64,000 nt of DNA from Astragalus membranaceus (lineage: Eukaryota; Streptophyta; Magnoliopsida; Fabales; Fabaceae). The notes beneath the pieces were generated by a model. The model had not been told where the DNA came from and searched no databases. It saw only the letters and a list, made by a program, of their open reading frames with translations. Of the stretch, positions 32,801 through 43,600 are shown piece after piece; the first letter of the stretch is position 1; each line of letters opens with the position of its first letter. A program made the translations under genes and the position numbers. Location: positions 55,144,778-55,208,777 of the forward strand of contig CM076848.1 in assembly GCA_039519185.1 (NCBI GenBank), in the 5' to 3' direction.

Positions 32801-32953
32801 GATCAAACCATTAACAAAGTTACCTCTTCTTCTTCTGCAAGTAAAACCAGAGGAAAAGAACAAGTTCAAACTGCATCTTCTTCATCCTCTGATTCATTTT
32901 ACCAGAACGAAGAAGGTTGTTGCGATGATTACTCTCCTGATGATCTTCACTAG
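29843..32953 (+). CDS. Component B ORF2, B2 (1036 aa)
   Basis: Same layout as in B1: shared N-terminal domain, two CCHC knuckles, decayed replicase-like middle, and a C-terminal half starting at MASRASS. Single replacements relative to B1 include methionine for leucine in the WFF-HYQG motif, threonine for serine before the Cys cluster, and lysine for arginine before the second knuckle. Intact and overlapping the movement protein stop by 11 bases. Confidence 0.8.
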   Translation: MISEFIIDKKTLKKDLYSEEWSPQREWFFMHYQGPKAKEIQEKFYKFLRKIKRNVPFFYWFRKYTIRKGIDYPFKSKSAGKQEVPVDATKGSTDTLEQNKYLQALDSPAQKNDSTINHDLQNNSRNELLAIVKRELDLLKAIKLKPNKDKSINMVKNDPSNNDRVICFKCSMPGHISRHCPNHPQPGYMPKHRKGKKANQEANQEPDVQNKSQTTPRICTCGKCTCGKNKTETQATNQSPEKQKVKSRKTTTCFICDKIGHKSRTCQIIRKLKTLKIDPNTKANIITHCKGNKPSRYDNIQNYLKTLNLDPKTSSRTYKWLCQSFRKPCSDSYLFSLSTAINSFNISMLSLIKNIESSIIWESPVIPLYFHPSIKGIDVLYLGQPVVFKSLDFNHNIISNFDINSDLKQNYIKIGTNRGTNRITNGPVSSTGSCTDSYVYPYNLAKTFSNKRKDFTIIGFIPDKQINLSFNPVKTFFNRSVLTIKFLEPRHQFRLSFKYKLVTYYVYIKRHNIQSIFDILSLFNFDILKIQVKLSQTNPLMVNYRATIAMASRASSSRGRGRGKGKINPDALPITTGNPILPVTTGSPLPITTGSSIKKQTGSSSQNTQPILPQNQPKQTKQDYAFPVQTLLALQEHGAINLPRRTWASIAEDGSDQDMPSLDLAIQAQKNLVTRNNPGSSQITTIKTQTTQVQYIPKENYFFLTHLEPEFMDKTPNKIPSKIFPSQSHFIPLSSNKTQTFYEFILIDTESVSIKHYRDPKDQTFITHSTFQILKVLTPTDFGQNPNRPKKFSQNFDPIGYNYWDYVKAWDYAILGLQNQTSKHSWLIYFKRATKYSFPNWFLQWWNFFGPIPEILPIEVHEGFQTFSKRFNKDLNHYPIFLNFFTTFSLSWIFSWQYKIGDYHLKNVSSFYKQSFVKWWPKFDASMASSLSVTEWFKNNPRSLQVADPETCRFLNQKARISAALAASTSKEDVLENLQNIMNLLQDQTINKVTSSSSASKTRGKEQVQTASSSSSDSFYQNEEGCCDDYSPDDLH

Positions 32954-33605
32954 AGATCTTCAGAAAACCTTAAAAATCAATCTTTTCAAAACTTCTGTCC
33001 TTGAATATGACAACTGTACCACCTTTGGTGGGAAAAACTGTTCAACCACCCTTGAACATGGTGATTGTAGTGCCAGCAGTGGCATGAAAAACTGTTCAAC
33101 CACCCTTGGACACGGTGACTGTAGTGTCAGTAATGACATGAAAAACTGTCCAGTTTTTACTATTGTTTTACCTAACCAATTATTGTTTCCTATAGTCAAA
33201 GACAGCAATCATGGCAGGCAAAGAGCATCTCTGCTTTTGTCCCCCACTAATGCAAATCATCACAAGCAGTCAAAAGGAATCTGCTTTTACCCCTGCTTTC
33301 CTTGCCACTTGGCAAAAGGCATCAATCATGGCAGATACGTGGTTCCCACCTCCTGCCACCTTCCAAGACTCCACAGGTTCAAGCCTTGGATACCAAACAG
33401 TACCGGTTCCCTGTCCACTATTCAAGTGCATAGTACCGGTCAACATTTCAAGAATCGTTTGCACAGTGCAGGTCACCTAAGTGCACAGTCCCACTCAACA
33501 GTCTTTGGATTCCAAACAGTAGTCCTTTACTATTCCTACCGGTTAGTAACTGGTTACTATTCAATCTTTCAATTATAAATACGTGCTTAGGCTTATGTTA
33601 GAGGG
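32954..33605 (+). promoter_or_regulatory. B2 promoter region
   Basis: Repeats at 33033-33152, ACCGGT motifs, and TATAAATA at 33574-33581. Its transcript would run into the inverted B3 copy. Confidence 0.75.
33033..33152 (+). repeat. 54-bp promoter tandem repeats, B2
   Basis: Copy of the B1 block at an offset of 6212. Confidence 0.9.
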
Positions 33606-33896
33606 CACGCTTCACCTTACGCTTCAATTACAATTCTCTCTCTAGTTTAGTGAGAAGTCAGAGCAACTTGTAAGCTCTCTTCTTCTTCTTCAATCTCTTC
33701 TGCAATCTTGTAAGATCTACTCTAATCTTCAATCTCTGTAACTCATAGACAGTTTACTGTCTTATATGGAAGGCTTTGCCTCCTAACTTATGTTATATTG
33801 ATTCTGCACTTTCTTTTATTTTCTTGTTTAGCATTCCGCATGCTACCTACTTCCCCTCTGTCTCTTTAATTTCTTTCATCTTCTGATTCCGATCCC

Positions 33897-34058
33897 CTCT
33901 GTTGGTTACTACTCTGGTTATGCTATTAATTTAATTTAGAATTAATATCCATTTATGGCAATCATATGAGTATGAACAGGTGTATGATTAAATTAAAAGC
34001 ATAACCAGAGTAGTAACCAACAGTTCAAAGTTAATATCTACATTCCTACTTCCACCAT
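33897..34058. other. Inverted junction between B2 and B3
   Basis: B2 ends at GATCCCCTCT (33900), one base pair step before the PBS. It is followed by 33 bases of + strand leader (GTTGGTTACTACTCTGG...). Within an AT-rich stretch near 33925-33935 the sequence turns over and continues as the reverse complement of the leader, up to the reversed PBS at 34059-34073. The leader segment is thus present in both orientations. Confidence 0.85.
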
Positions 34059-34073
34059 CTGGCTCTGATACCA
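34059..34073 (-). promoter_or_regulatory. Minus-strand primer binding site at the 3' side of B3, intact
   Basis: Reverse complement of TGGTATCAGAGCCAG. It would start a further unit, of which only about 130 bases of leader remain. Confidence 0.9.
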
Positions 34074-34384
34074 AGAGGGGATCGGAATCAGAAGATGAAA
34101 GAAATTAAAGAGACAGAGGGGAAGTAGGTAGCATGCGGAATGCTAAAACAAGAAATGAAATTGAAGTGCAGAATCAAAATAACATAAATTAGGAGGCAAA
34201 GCCTTCCATACAAGACAGTAAACTGTCTATGAGTTACAAGATTGAAGATTGAAGAAGATCTTACAAGATTGCAGAAGAGATTGAAGAAGAAGAAGAGAGC
34301 TTACAAGTTGCTCTGACTTCTCACTAAACTAGAGAGAGAATTGTAATTGAAGCGTAAGGTGAAGCGTGCCCTCTAACATAAGCC

Positions 34385-35020
34385 TAAGCACGTATTTATA
34401 ATTGAAAGATTGAATAGTAACCGGTTACTAACCGGTAGGAATAGTAAAGGACTACTGTTTGGAATCCAAAGACTGTTGAGTGGGACTGTGCACTTAGGTG
34501 ACCTGCACTGTGCAAACGATTCTTGAAATGTTGACCGGTACTATGCACTTGAATAGTGGACAGGGAACCGGTACTGTTTGGTATCCAAGGCTTGAACCTG
34601 TGGAGTCTTGGAAGGTGGCAGGAGGTGGGAACCACGTATCTGCCATGATTGATGCCTTTTGCCAAGTGGCAAGGAAAGCAGGGGTAAAAGCAGATTCCTT
34701 TTGACTGCTTGTGATGATTTGCATTAGTGGGGGACAAAAGCAGAGATGCTCTTTGCCTGCCATGATTGCTGTCTTTGACTATAGGAAACAATAATTGGTT
34801 AGGTAAAACAATAGTAAAAACTGGACAGTTTTTCATGTCATTACTGACACTACAGTCATCGTGTCCAAGGGTGGTTGAACAGTTTTTCATGCCACTGCTG
34901 GCACTACAATCACCATGTTCAAGGGTGGTTGAACAGTTTTTCCCACCAAAGGTGGTACAGTTGTCATATTCAAGGACAGAAGTTTTGAAAAGATTGATTT
35001 TTAAGGTTTTCTGAAGATCT
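34385..35020 (-). promoter_or_regulatory. B3 promoter region
   Basis: Repeats at 34822-34941, ACCGGT motifs, and TATAAATA (reverse strand, 34393-34400). Transcripts would run toward 33900 and into the antisense of B2. Confidence 0.75.
34822..34941 (-). repeat. 54-bp promoter tandem repeats, B3
   Basis: Reverse complement of the B1/B2 block. Confidence 0.9.
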
Positions 35021-38000
35021 CTAGTGAAGATCATCAGGAGAGTAATCATCGCAACAACCTTCTTCGTTCTGGTAAAATGAATCAGAGGATGAAGAAGATG
35101 CAGTTTGAACTTGTTCTTTTCCTCTGGTTTTACTTGCAGAAGAAGAAGAGGTAACTTTGTTAATGGTTTGATCTTGGAGAAGATTCATAATGTTCTGCAA
35201 ATTTTCCAAAACATCTTCTTTAGAAGTGGAAGCAGCAAGGGCTGCAGAGATCCTAGCCTTCTGATTGAGGAACCTGCAAGTCTCTGGATCAGCAACCTGC
35301 AAAGATCTAGGATTGTTTTTGAACCATTCTGTTACGCTAAGAGAAGATGCCATTGAAGCATCAAACTTAGGCCACCATTTGACAAAAGATTGTTTATAAA
35401 AAGATGAAACATTTTTCAGGTGATAATCACCAATCTTGTATTGCCAGGAAAAGATCCATGACAACGAGAATGTGGTAAAAAAGTTTAAAAAGATTGGGTA
35501 ATGGTTAAGATCTTTATTGAATCTTTTCGAAAAGGTTTGGAATCCTTCATGGACTTCAATGGGAAGAATTTCAGGGATTGGCCCAAAGAAATTCCACCAT
35601 TGGAGGAACCAATTGGGGAAGGAGTACTTGGTTGCTCTTTTAAAGTAGATTAACCAAGAATGCTTGGAGGTTTGGTTTTGTAAGCCAAGGATAGCATAAT
35701 CCCAGGCTTTAACATAGTCCCAATAGTTGTATCCTATAGGATCAAAATTCTGGGAAAATTTCTTGGGTCTATTTGGGTTTTGGCCAAAGTCTGTAGGAGT
35801 TAGAACCTTTAAAATTTGGAAGGTTGAGTGGGTGATGAAGGTTTGGTCTTTTGGGTCCCTGTAATGTTTGATAGACACGGATTCTGTATCTATGAGAATA
35901 AACTCATAGAATGTCTGGGTTTTGTTTGAACTCAGGGGGATAAAGTGGGATTGAGATGGGAAGATCTTAGATGGGATCTTGTTAGGGGTCTTATCCATGA
36001 ACTCAGGTTCTAGATGAGTCAAAAAGAAATAATTCTCTTTAGGTATGTATTGAACCTGGGTTGTTTGGGTTTTGATTGTGGTGATTTGGGATGAACCTGG
36101 GTTGTTCCTGGTAACCAGATTTTTCTGGGCTTGGATAGCCAGGTCCAGAGAGGGCATATCTTGGTCACTGCCATCCTCGGCAATGCTGGCCCAAGTTCTT
36201 CTGGGAAGATTGATTGCTCCGTGTTCCTGAAGAGCAAGGAGAGTTTGAACAGGAAAAGCATAATCCTGCTTAGTTTGTTTAGGTTGATTTTGGGGTAAGA
36301 TTGGTTGGGTATTCTGGGAAGAAGACCCTGTTTGTTTTTTGATGGAGGACCCTGTGGTGATTGGTAAGGGGGATCCTGTAGTAACTGGTAAAATGGGGTT
36401 TCCTGTAGTGATTGGTAAGGCATCTGGATTGATTTTACCTTTACCTCTACCTCTTCCTCTGGAGGAGGAGGCCCTGGAAGCCATAGCGATCGTAGCCCTG
36501 TAATTAACCATAAGAGGGTTAGTCTGGGAAAGCTTTACTTGAATTTTTAATATATCAAAATTAAATAAGCTTAAAATATCAAAAATACTTTGGATATTGT
36601 GCCTTTTGATATAAACATAATATGTAACTAGTTTATATTTAAAAGACAATCTAAATTGATGTCTTGGTTCAAGAAATTTGATAGTTAAAACACTTCTATT
36701 AAAAAAGGTTTTAACAGGATTAAAAGATAAATTAATTTGTTTATCAGGAATGAAACCAATGATGGTGAAATCCTTCCTTTTGTTAGAGAAGGTTTTAGCA
36801 AGATTATAGGGATAAACATAAGAATCAGTACAAGAACCAGTACTGGAGACTGGTCCATTAGTAATCCTATTGGTACCCCTATTGGTCCCTATTTTGATAT
36901 AGTTCTGTTTTAGGTCAGAATTAATATCAAAATTAGAGATAATATTGTGGTTAAAATCCAAAGATTTAAACACTACGGGTTGTCCTAAGTAGAGGACATC
37001 TATGCCTTTTATAGAAGGATGAAAGTAGAGTGGTATAACTGGGGATTCCCAGATAATACTACTTTCAATATTCTTAATAAGGGACAACATGCTAATGTTG
37101 AAACTATTAATTGCAGTTGAAAGACTAAAAAGATAAGAATCAGAGCAGGGTTTTTTGAATGATTGACATAACCATTTATAAGTTCTGCTACTGGTTTTAG
37201 GATCAAGGTTTAGGGTTTTAAGATAGTTTTGGATATTATCATACCTACTGGGTTTGTTACCCTTACAGTGGGTAATGATATTGGCTTTGGTGTTAGGATC
37301 TATCTTAAGGGTTTTTAGCTTCCTAATGATCTGACAGGTTCTGCTTTTGTGACCAATTTTGTCACAGATAAAGCAAGTGGTAGTTTTTCTGGATTTAACC
37401 CTTTGCTTTTCAGGCGATTGGTTGGTAGCCTGGGTTTCGGTTTTGTTCTTGCCACAGGTGCACTTACCACAAGTACAAATGCGAGGAGTAGTTTGGGATT
37501 TGTTCTGGACATCAGGTTCTTGGTTAGCCTCTTGGTTTGCCTTTTTTCCCTTTCGGTGTTTAGGCATATAACCAGGTTGGGGATGGTTAGGGCAATGTCT
37601 GCTGATGTGGCCAGGCATACTGCATTTGAAACAGATGACCCTATCATTATTAGAGGGGTCGTTTTTAACCATATTGATGGATTTATCCTTGTTAGGTTTG
37701 AGTTTTATAGCCTTGAGTAGGTCAAGCTCCCTTTTGACTATGGCTAGGAGTTCATTCCTACTATTATTTTGAAGGTCATGGTTGATAGTGGAATCATTTT
37801 TCTGGGCAGGGCTATCTAAGGCCTGAAGATACTTATTTTGTTCTAAGGTATCTGTGGAACCTTTGGTAGCGTCAACAGGGACTTCCTGTTTACCTGCTGA
37901 TTTGGATTTGAAAGGGTAATCAATACCTTTCCTAATGGTATACTTGCGGAACCAGTAAAAGAAAGGAACATTACGTTTGATTTTTCTGAGAAATTTATAG

Positions 38001-38131
38001 AATTTCTCTTGGATTTCCTTAGCTTTGGGACCCTGATAATGCATAAAGAACCACTCTCTTTGAGGAGACCATTCCTCAGAGTATAAGTCTTTCTTAAGGG
38101 TTTTCTTATCAATAATGAACTCAGATATCAT
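35021..38131 (-). CDS. Component B ORF2, B3 (1036 aa)
   Basis: Intact third copy with the same domains as B1 ORF2. Replacements include lysine for arginine in the QSF-KPCSD segment, and asparagine/lysine changes elsewhere. The start codon overlaps the movement protein stop as in B1. Confidence 0.8.
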   Translation of the reverse strand: MISEFIIDKKTLKKDLYSEEWSPQREWFFMHYQGPKAKEIQEKFYKFLRKIKRNVPFFYWFRKYTIRKGIDYPFKSKSAGKQEVPVDATKGSTDTLEQNKYLQALDSPAQKNDSTINHDLQNNSRNELLAIVKRELDLLKAIKLKPNKDKSINMVKNDPSNNDRVICFKCSMPGHISRHCPNHPQPGYMPKHRKGKKANQEANQEPDVQNKSQTTPRICTCGKCTCGKNKTETQATNQSPEKQRVKSRKTTTCFICDKIGHKSRTCQIIRKLKTLKIDPNTKANIITHCKGNKPSRYDNIQNYLKTLNLDPKTSSRTYKWLCQSFKKPCSDSYLFSLSTAINSFNISMLSLIKNIESSIIWESPVIPLYFHPSIKGIDVLYLGQPVVFKSLDFNHNIISNFDINSDLKQNYIKIGTNRGTNRITNGPVSSTGSCTDSYVYPYNLAKTFSNKRKDFTIIGFIPDKQINLSFNPVKTFFNRSVLTIKFLEPRHQFRLSFKYKLVTYYVYIKRHNIQSIFDILSLFNFDILKIQVKLSQTNPLMVNYRATIAMASRASSSRGRGRGKGKINPDALPITTGNPILPVTTGSPLPITTGSSIKKQTGSSSQNTQPILPQNQPKQTKQDYAFPVQTLLALQEHGAINLPRRTWASIAEDGSDQDMPSLDLAIQAQKNLVTRNNPGSSQITTIKTQTTQVQYIPKENYFFLTHLEPEFMDKTPNKIPSKIFPSQSHFIPLSSNKTQTFYEFILIDTESVSIKHYRDPKDQTFITHSTFQILKVLTPTDFGQNPNRPKKFSQNFDPIGYNYWDYVKAWDYAILGLQNQTSKHSWLIYFKRATKYSFPNWFLQWWNFFGPIPEILPIEVHEGFQTFSKRFNKDLNHYPIFLNFFTTFSLSWIFSWQYKIGDYHLKNVSSFYKQSFVKWWPKFDASMASSLSVTEWFKNNPRSLQVADPETCRFLNQKARISAALAASTSKEDVLENLQNIMNLLQDQTINKVTSSSSASKTRGKEQVQTASSSSSDSFYQNEEGCCDDYSPDDLH

Positions 38132-39269
38132 AAGGTTCATTAAGGGAAGAGTAGGTTGGAGATTGGATAGATCTAGGTTCCTCCTCATCCTTTTGATAAG
38201 AAGTTGTTACAGGGGTTGTTGTTTTGAATCCCTGTAAATGGATAGTGGAACCATCATGGGATGTTCCAATATGGGGTTTGGAGGGTTCTGTTGAAAAGGA
38301 CCTTCTAGACAAGGTTCCTCTAGACATAGCCGTTCTGAAACTTTCTTCAGAGTGTAGGGATCTAGGAATGGAAAAGGAGTTACTTCTATTAAAGACAAGG
38401 TCAACTTTTCCAGATTGGTATTGAATGACATCTTGGAATTCTGGTGTTAACCTAGGTGCCGCAGGAGCAGCCTTTTCTAGGGTCCAGGTTTCTGGTAAGG
38501 TGATGTCACTCCATTGGATAGTTTTAGGCACAATAATATTGGCCTTACTATTGTCAGTGAGAAACAAAGTGGTTTCCCCTGATTTGTGACATTTTGTTTT
38601 GAGGAAGTTGGATCTGATAGAGTTCATTACTTTGTATTGAACTCTGTATATCAGAGTGATTGGGACAGATCCTTCCTTCATGTCATAGCCATGGCATTTG
38701 ACATTAAGAAATAGAACGTCAAGGATGTTCTTGTCATCCAGACTAACAGTTAGGTCAGGGAAGCAATTAAAAAAGATAGGCCCATGTATAAGGCTAGTTT
38801 CGACAGTTCCTAATAAGGAATCATGAAACTGGTTGTGACGAGCATCTCTCAAACATAGCAACACTGCTACGTTAAGGGATTCTCTAGTCAAGGGTTTCAT
38901 ACCTACCTGGACACTTCCTATGTGCAAGTAGTTAAAATTGTCCAGTTGATGGGTTTTCACACTTTTCTCAGAGAGAAGATGAAGTTCTTCATCATCTTTT
39001 CGAAGTATGATTTTTTGTTCAACCGTTCTGATGATGTAATCAGATTTAGAGAAAAAAGATGTTTTTGGTTTATAAAGATCTTTGTGAGATATCTTTGGAA
39101 TATCCCAATTATCAAGATCTTGATTGATATTTTCAAAATGAATTTCTTCTTTGAAAATCTTGTTTGAAAGAGATTTTCTTGATTGGTCTTCGCTAAACGA
39201 AGGAGATTGAGATGAAGATGAAGGTCTACTTGAGCTGCAGGAGAATCGTGAGGAAAAGGCTTTAAACAT
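38121..39269 (-). CDS. Movement protein, 30K superfamily, B3 (382 aa)
   Basis: Intact copy, same protein as B1. The start is the ATG at 39269; an upstream GTG at 39293 is in frame but unlikely to be used. Confidence 0.9.
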   Translation of the reverse strand: MFKAFSSRFSCSSSRPSSSSQSPSFSEDQSRKSLSNKIFKEEIHFENINQDLDNWDIPKISHKDLYKPKTSFFSKSDYIIRTVEQKIILRKDDEELHLLSEKSVKTHQLDNFNYLHIGSVQVGMKPLTRESLNVAVLLCLRDARHNQFHDSLLGTVETSLIHGPIFFNCFPDLTVSLDDKNILDVLFLNVKCHGYDMKEGSVPITLIYRVQYKVMNSIRSNFLKTKCHKSGETTLFLTDNSKANIIVPKTIQWSDITLPETWTLEKAAPAAPRLTPEFQDVIQYQSGKVDLVFNRSNSFSIPRSLHSEESFRTAMSRGTLSRRSFSTEPSKPHIGTSHDGSTIHLQGFKTTTPVTTSYQKDEEEPRSIQSPTYSSLNEPYDI

Positions 39270-39315
39270 ATATAAAAAAAAATATTTCCTCACCCGTAAG
39301 CATCATTGCCTTCAT
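39262..39315 (-). CDS. Short uORF upstream of movement protein, B3 (17 aa)
   Basis: Same as the B1 uORF, with a nine-T run on the coding strand, overlapping the movement protein start by 8 bases. Confidence 0.5.
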   Translation of the reverse strand: MKAMMLTGEEIFFFIYV

Positions 39316-40269
39316 CTGGTTACTTGTAGAAATATAAGTATTAAAACTGAACTAGTTAATTACCTTCTGGGGAATGCCGTTTAGGTTAACCATGTTTTGT
39401 TCAAAACTCAGTTCGTAAAGCCATGTTGCCGGATATCAAAGCTTGAATAAAATTATTATTTTCTATTTCATATTTTGGAGTAGAGGTTACCGTAGTTCAT
39501 AGAAAATTAAAGTAAATACTGAAGTATATTAAACCAGATTTAAACACTCAAAGCCTAAGTTATTCCTTGCTTCAAACATGTATATGACCAAAAATAAAGT
39601 ATTTTCGAAATATTTTTCTCCGTTTAGGATTAGAATACTTTAGGATAATAAACCTCAAATTATGGTATATGACTGCCCAGTCAACCTGCAGGGTCTTACG
39701 TACTTCGCTACCATTTACGTCGCTAATGAGGTACCCAGATATCCTTACTAATATTCTACGGTCCTTGGAGTATATAAAATTTTTCTTTTGAAAAGCTTTA
39801 GAAGTATTTTGATCATAAACATTTTAAGTGCAAAGGTATAACAAAGAACTTAAAAATGTATCTTAGTATAATTCACAGCAGTATATTACAATAATAGTAC
39901 TGAGAACACAAGTATTTACTGCAAAATATAAACATAGATGAATAATTAAATTATTCAAATATTATTACGTTCATTTTTAAATAGTTATAAAATAGTGGAC
40001 TGGTTGACTATAGGATTATCCGATCGAGGCGGATAAATACGGCACATTTCAATTGCCCTTGCCAGACGCCTGTATTGACGTACGCTTGCGGCATTTAGCT
40101 ATAGTCAAAGAGTACACTAGTAGTATAACCTTTAAATTAATTTAATTTAGAATTAATATCCATTTATGGCAATCATATGAGTATGAACAGGTGTATGATT
40201 AAATTAAAAGCATAACCAGAGTAGTAACCAACAGTTCAAAGTTAATATCTACATTCCTACTTCCACCAT
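39316..40269 (-). other. Component B leader, B3
   Basis: Homologous to the B1 and B2 leaders; includes the 101-nt element at 40006-40106. Confidence 0.75.
40006..40106 (-). promoter_or_regulatory. 101-nt stem-closed leader element, B3
   Basis: Bounded by GACTATAG and CTATAGTC; identical in layout to the other copies. Confidence 0.8.
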
Positions 40270-40284
40270 CTGGCTCTGATACCA
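40270..40284 (-). promoter_or_regulatory. Minus-strand primer binding site, B3, intact
   Basis: Reverse complement of TGGTATCAGAGCCAG. It marks the C/B3 boundary. Confidence 0.93.
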
Positions 40285-40600
40285 AGAGGGGATCGGAATC
40301 AGAAGATAAAAGAAATTAAAGAGACAGAGGGGAAGTAGGTAGCATGCGGAATGCTAAAACAAGAAATAAAATTGAAGTGCAGAATCAAAATAACATAGAT
40401 TAAATTAGGAGGCAAAGCCTTCCATACAAGACAGTAAACTGTCTATGAGTTACAAGATTGAAGATTGAAGAAGATCTTACAAGATTGCAGAAGAGATTGA
40501 AGAGGAAGAAGAAGAGAGCTTACAAGTTGCTCTGACTTCTCACTAAACTAGAGAGATAACTGATTGAAGCGTAAGATGAAGCGTGCTTTCTAACATAAGC

Positions 40601-43600
40601 CTAAGCACGTATATATAGATTGAAATTGAAATAGTAACCAGTCACTGACTGGTAGGAACAGTAAAGGACTATTGTTTGGAATCCAATGACTGTTGACTGG
40701 GACTGTGCACTTAGGTGACCTGCACTGTGCACTTGAGTCTTGAATTGTTGACCGGTACTATGCACTTGAATAGTGGTCAGGGAACCGGTACTGTTTAGTA
40801 TCCAAGGTTTGAACCTGTGGAGTCTAGGAGGGTGACAAAAGTGGATTCTTGTCTGCCATGATTGATGCTTTGAATTGGTGGGGGACAAAAGCAGAGATGC
40901 TCTTTGTCTGCCATGATTGCTGTGGCTTTGACTAGAGGGGGCCACGTAAACAGGGAACAATAATTGGTTATGGAATCCAATGCTTGGTGACTTGGATTGA
41001 GTATCTTGGTGACTTGGACTATTTGGAATCCAAGAAATAGTGCTAATTGGTGACAAGGCACTATTTGCTTTACGGAGGATTTGATTGAAGATGCCTTTGA
41101 TGATGGCATGATTGACTACTTTGTTCCTTGTGATGATGAAGATACCTTTTGTCTGCCTCTTGTCTACTGGCATGATTACCTTGAGATTGATGAAATTATT
41201 GATGCCTGTTAGGGGAATACGCCCCAGAACAGTTGTCGTCTCCAGCTGATGATGGCTGAGAGAGGAATGATTGATGAACCAAGACCAGTTTTTCATACCA
41301 CTGATGGTACTACAATCGCCATGATCAAGGGCATTTTTAGAACAGTTTTTCATGCCAGAGGCACTACAATCACCGTGTTCCAGGGTGTAAGAACAGTTTT
41401 TCATGCCTGGGGCACTACAATCACCGTATTCCAGGGTGTAAGAACAGTTTTTCATGCCTGGGGCACTACAGTCGTCTTGTTCAGGGACGCTATTAATTGT
41501 TAAAAACAAAGAAATTTTGATGAAAGTGTTTTGGAAAACAATTAAATTGAGATTAAGAGAAAGAATAGGGTTCATACCTTTTGAAGAATTTCTCTTGCTG
41601 ATTTGAGGGGAGAAACCAGAGACATAGTTAAGGCATTTAAAGAGCCTCTGCAACTGGGTTCTGTCAATGATCTGATTGGGAATTTTATCATAGAACTCAA
41701 TAGCTTTACTGATAGGGATGATTGTTTCCTGGTGAATGCTATGACCAAGAAATTTATTCTTTGCATGGAACAAATTGATTTTTGTTTTGGAGACAGCAAG
41801 TCTATTAATAACAGATATGAATATGCTGCTATGCTTGAGATGCTGGTAAAAGGATTGAGAATAATTTAAAACATCATCAATATAGATAATGGTAAATTTT
41901 GAATTTTGATTAAAATTCTCATTCATGATTTGAAATTCAGAATGAGCGTTCCAATCATATTGACAAGAAGGGACAGTGAAAGTAGTTTTATACCTGTCCT
42001 CTTTTTTTTTTGTTTGCCAAAAGCCAGATTTAATTTTAGAGAAGATTTTTGCATCAAGAAATTTCTCAAGGAGATTTCTCTTGTTGGAAATAGGGAACCT
42101 AATCCAGCAAAGATCATGATTGAAAGGTTTGTAATAACAAGTCTGGGAGTTTCCCCTTTTGATCTCAGCTTGTTTATTGATATAAATGTCAGAACAAGAC
42201 CATGGATTCTTACTCTTGCGAATAAGGGTTTTATCCCAAAGGTCTTTTACTTTCTTTTGACAAAGAAGGAGAGGTTCATGATTCATTTGAATCAGTTTGC
42301 CTTTGGTAGGGATTTGCCTATCTTGAAAATCCTTTTCATATGGGAAATCAATTCTATGATGGCTTCTTTCCCAGAAAGCATTGGGAATGTTAGAACAAAT
42401 AGTAGATTGAATTTGTTCTAAAAGACTTTTGATTTTGAATTGACTATCCTGTTTTTGCAACTGATGGTCAATATTCCTAAAAGAGACTTTTCCTTTCAGA
42501 AAAATAATTTGATAAGAATTTGGGTTTAAGTTCCTGATAAAAGGTTTTCTCAAAAACTTAAAAATAATTGGTTGTCCCAAAAGCTGGGCTATTATACCTT
42601 CCTTAGTAACTTGAAAAGGGAAGACTGATCTTATGGAAGGAGTACCTAAAGTCACTTTGTTTTTCAAATTCTTAACAAGAAGAAAGGAGGTATAGATTTT
42701 GAAATTGATTTTTGACTTAGAGCCATTTGCAGCACTAAGTTGTTTAGAAGTCTTTTCAAAATATTTTGTAGGAATAAGACCTTCTAAGATGCAATAAGAA
42801 TCTGTCCCAGTGTCAAACAGAGTAACGGTTTCAAGGATGAAATCACTCATGACAATATTGATGTTTATGCAGAATTTGTGAATCCTGACATAATTGATAA
42901 GACCAAGGAAGGATGAACTATCCTCATGGTCATTCCATTGGTCAATGGTTGACTGGTGATCAGCCTGTTTCAGATTCAGACCTTTAACTTTGATTTGAAG
43001 ATCATGAGAAGTAACAGGTTTGACACTAGTTTTCCCTAACCTCTTAAAGGTATTTCTAAGATTGAACCTATTGGTTACAAGAGGACTTTTAGGGAGGTTT
43101 GCCTCAAAGAGAAGATCCTGTTCTCTAGTGAGGACACTAATCTGATTAGAGGAGCTAGTTAAATCATCCTTCTGGATATGATTTAGGTTTTCAGAAGAAT
43201 GATCAGAGGATTCTTCTGAAGATTGGGCTAACAAATTGTTAATCTTGTCCTTAATATCAGGATCAAGCTTAAGAGTCTTGAGTTTTCCTATGACCCTACA
43301 GTTTCTGCTTATGTGACATGACTTACCACATTTGAAGCAGTCAATAGGATTACCAGGATGATGATCCTTTTGTAAAGTTCCTCTACTGAAATTATAAGTA
43401 ATACAAATAGGAAACTTTTGGATAAGTAAATTGGATTGAGATTCAGAGACAGCTAAATCTTTTGTCAAAACATCTCTTTTGATCAGAAAGGTTTTAACGT
43501 GATTGCTGTGTTGCTGAAAAGATTCTGAGATATAAGGATAACTAAAGAGACTTTGTGGTTGGGTTTTACCAGTTTGACCAAGATACTTACCATAAGATCT

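Larger units (their letters stand above)
27689..33900 (+). mobile_element. Unit B2: complete component B (6212 bp)
   Basis: Intact PBS, leader, movement protein and ORF2. The tail switches to A-type sequence at about 33715 and breaks off at 33900, just before the next PBS. Confidence 0.88.
34074..40284 (-). mobile_element. Unit B3: complete component B, inverted (about 6211 bp)
   Basis: PBS, leader, movement protein, ORF2 and promoter on the - strand, all intact. It forms a head-to-head inverted repeat with B2. Confidence 0.88.
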
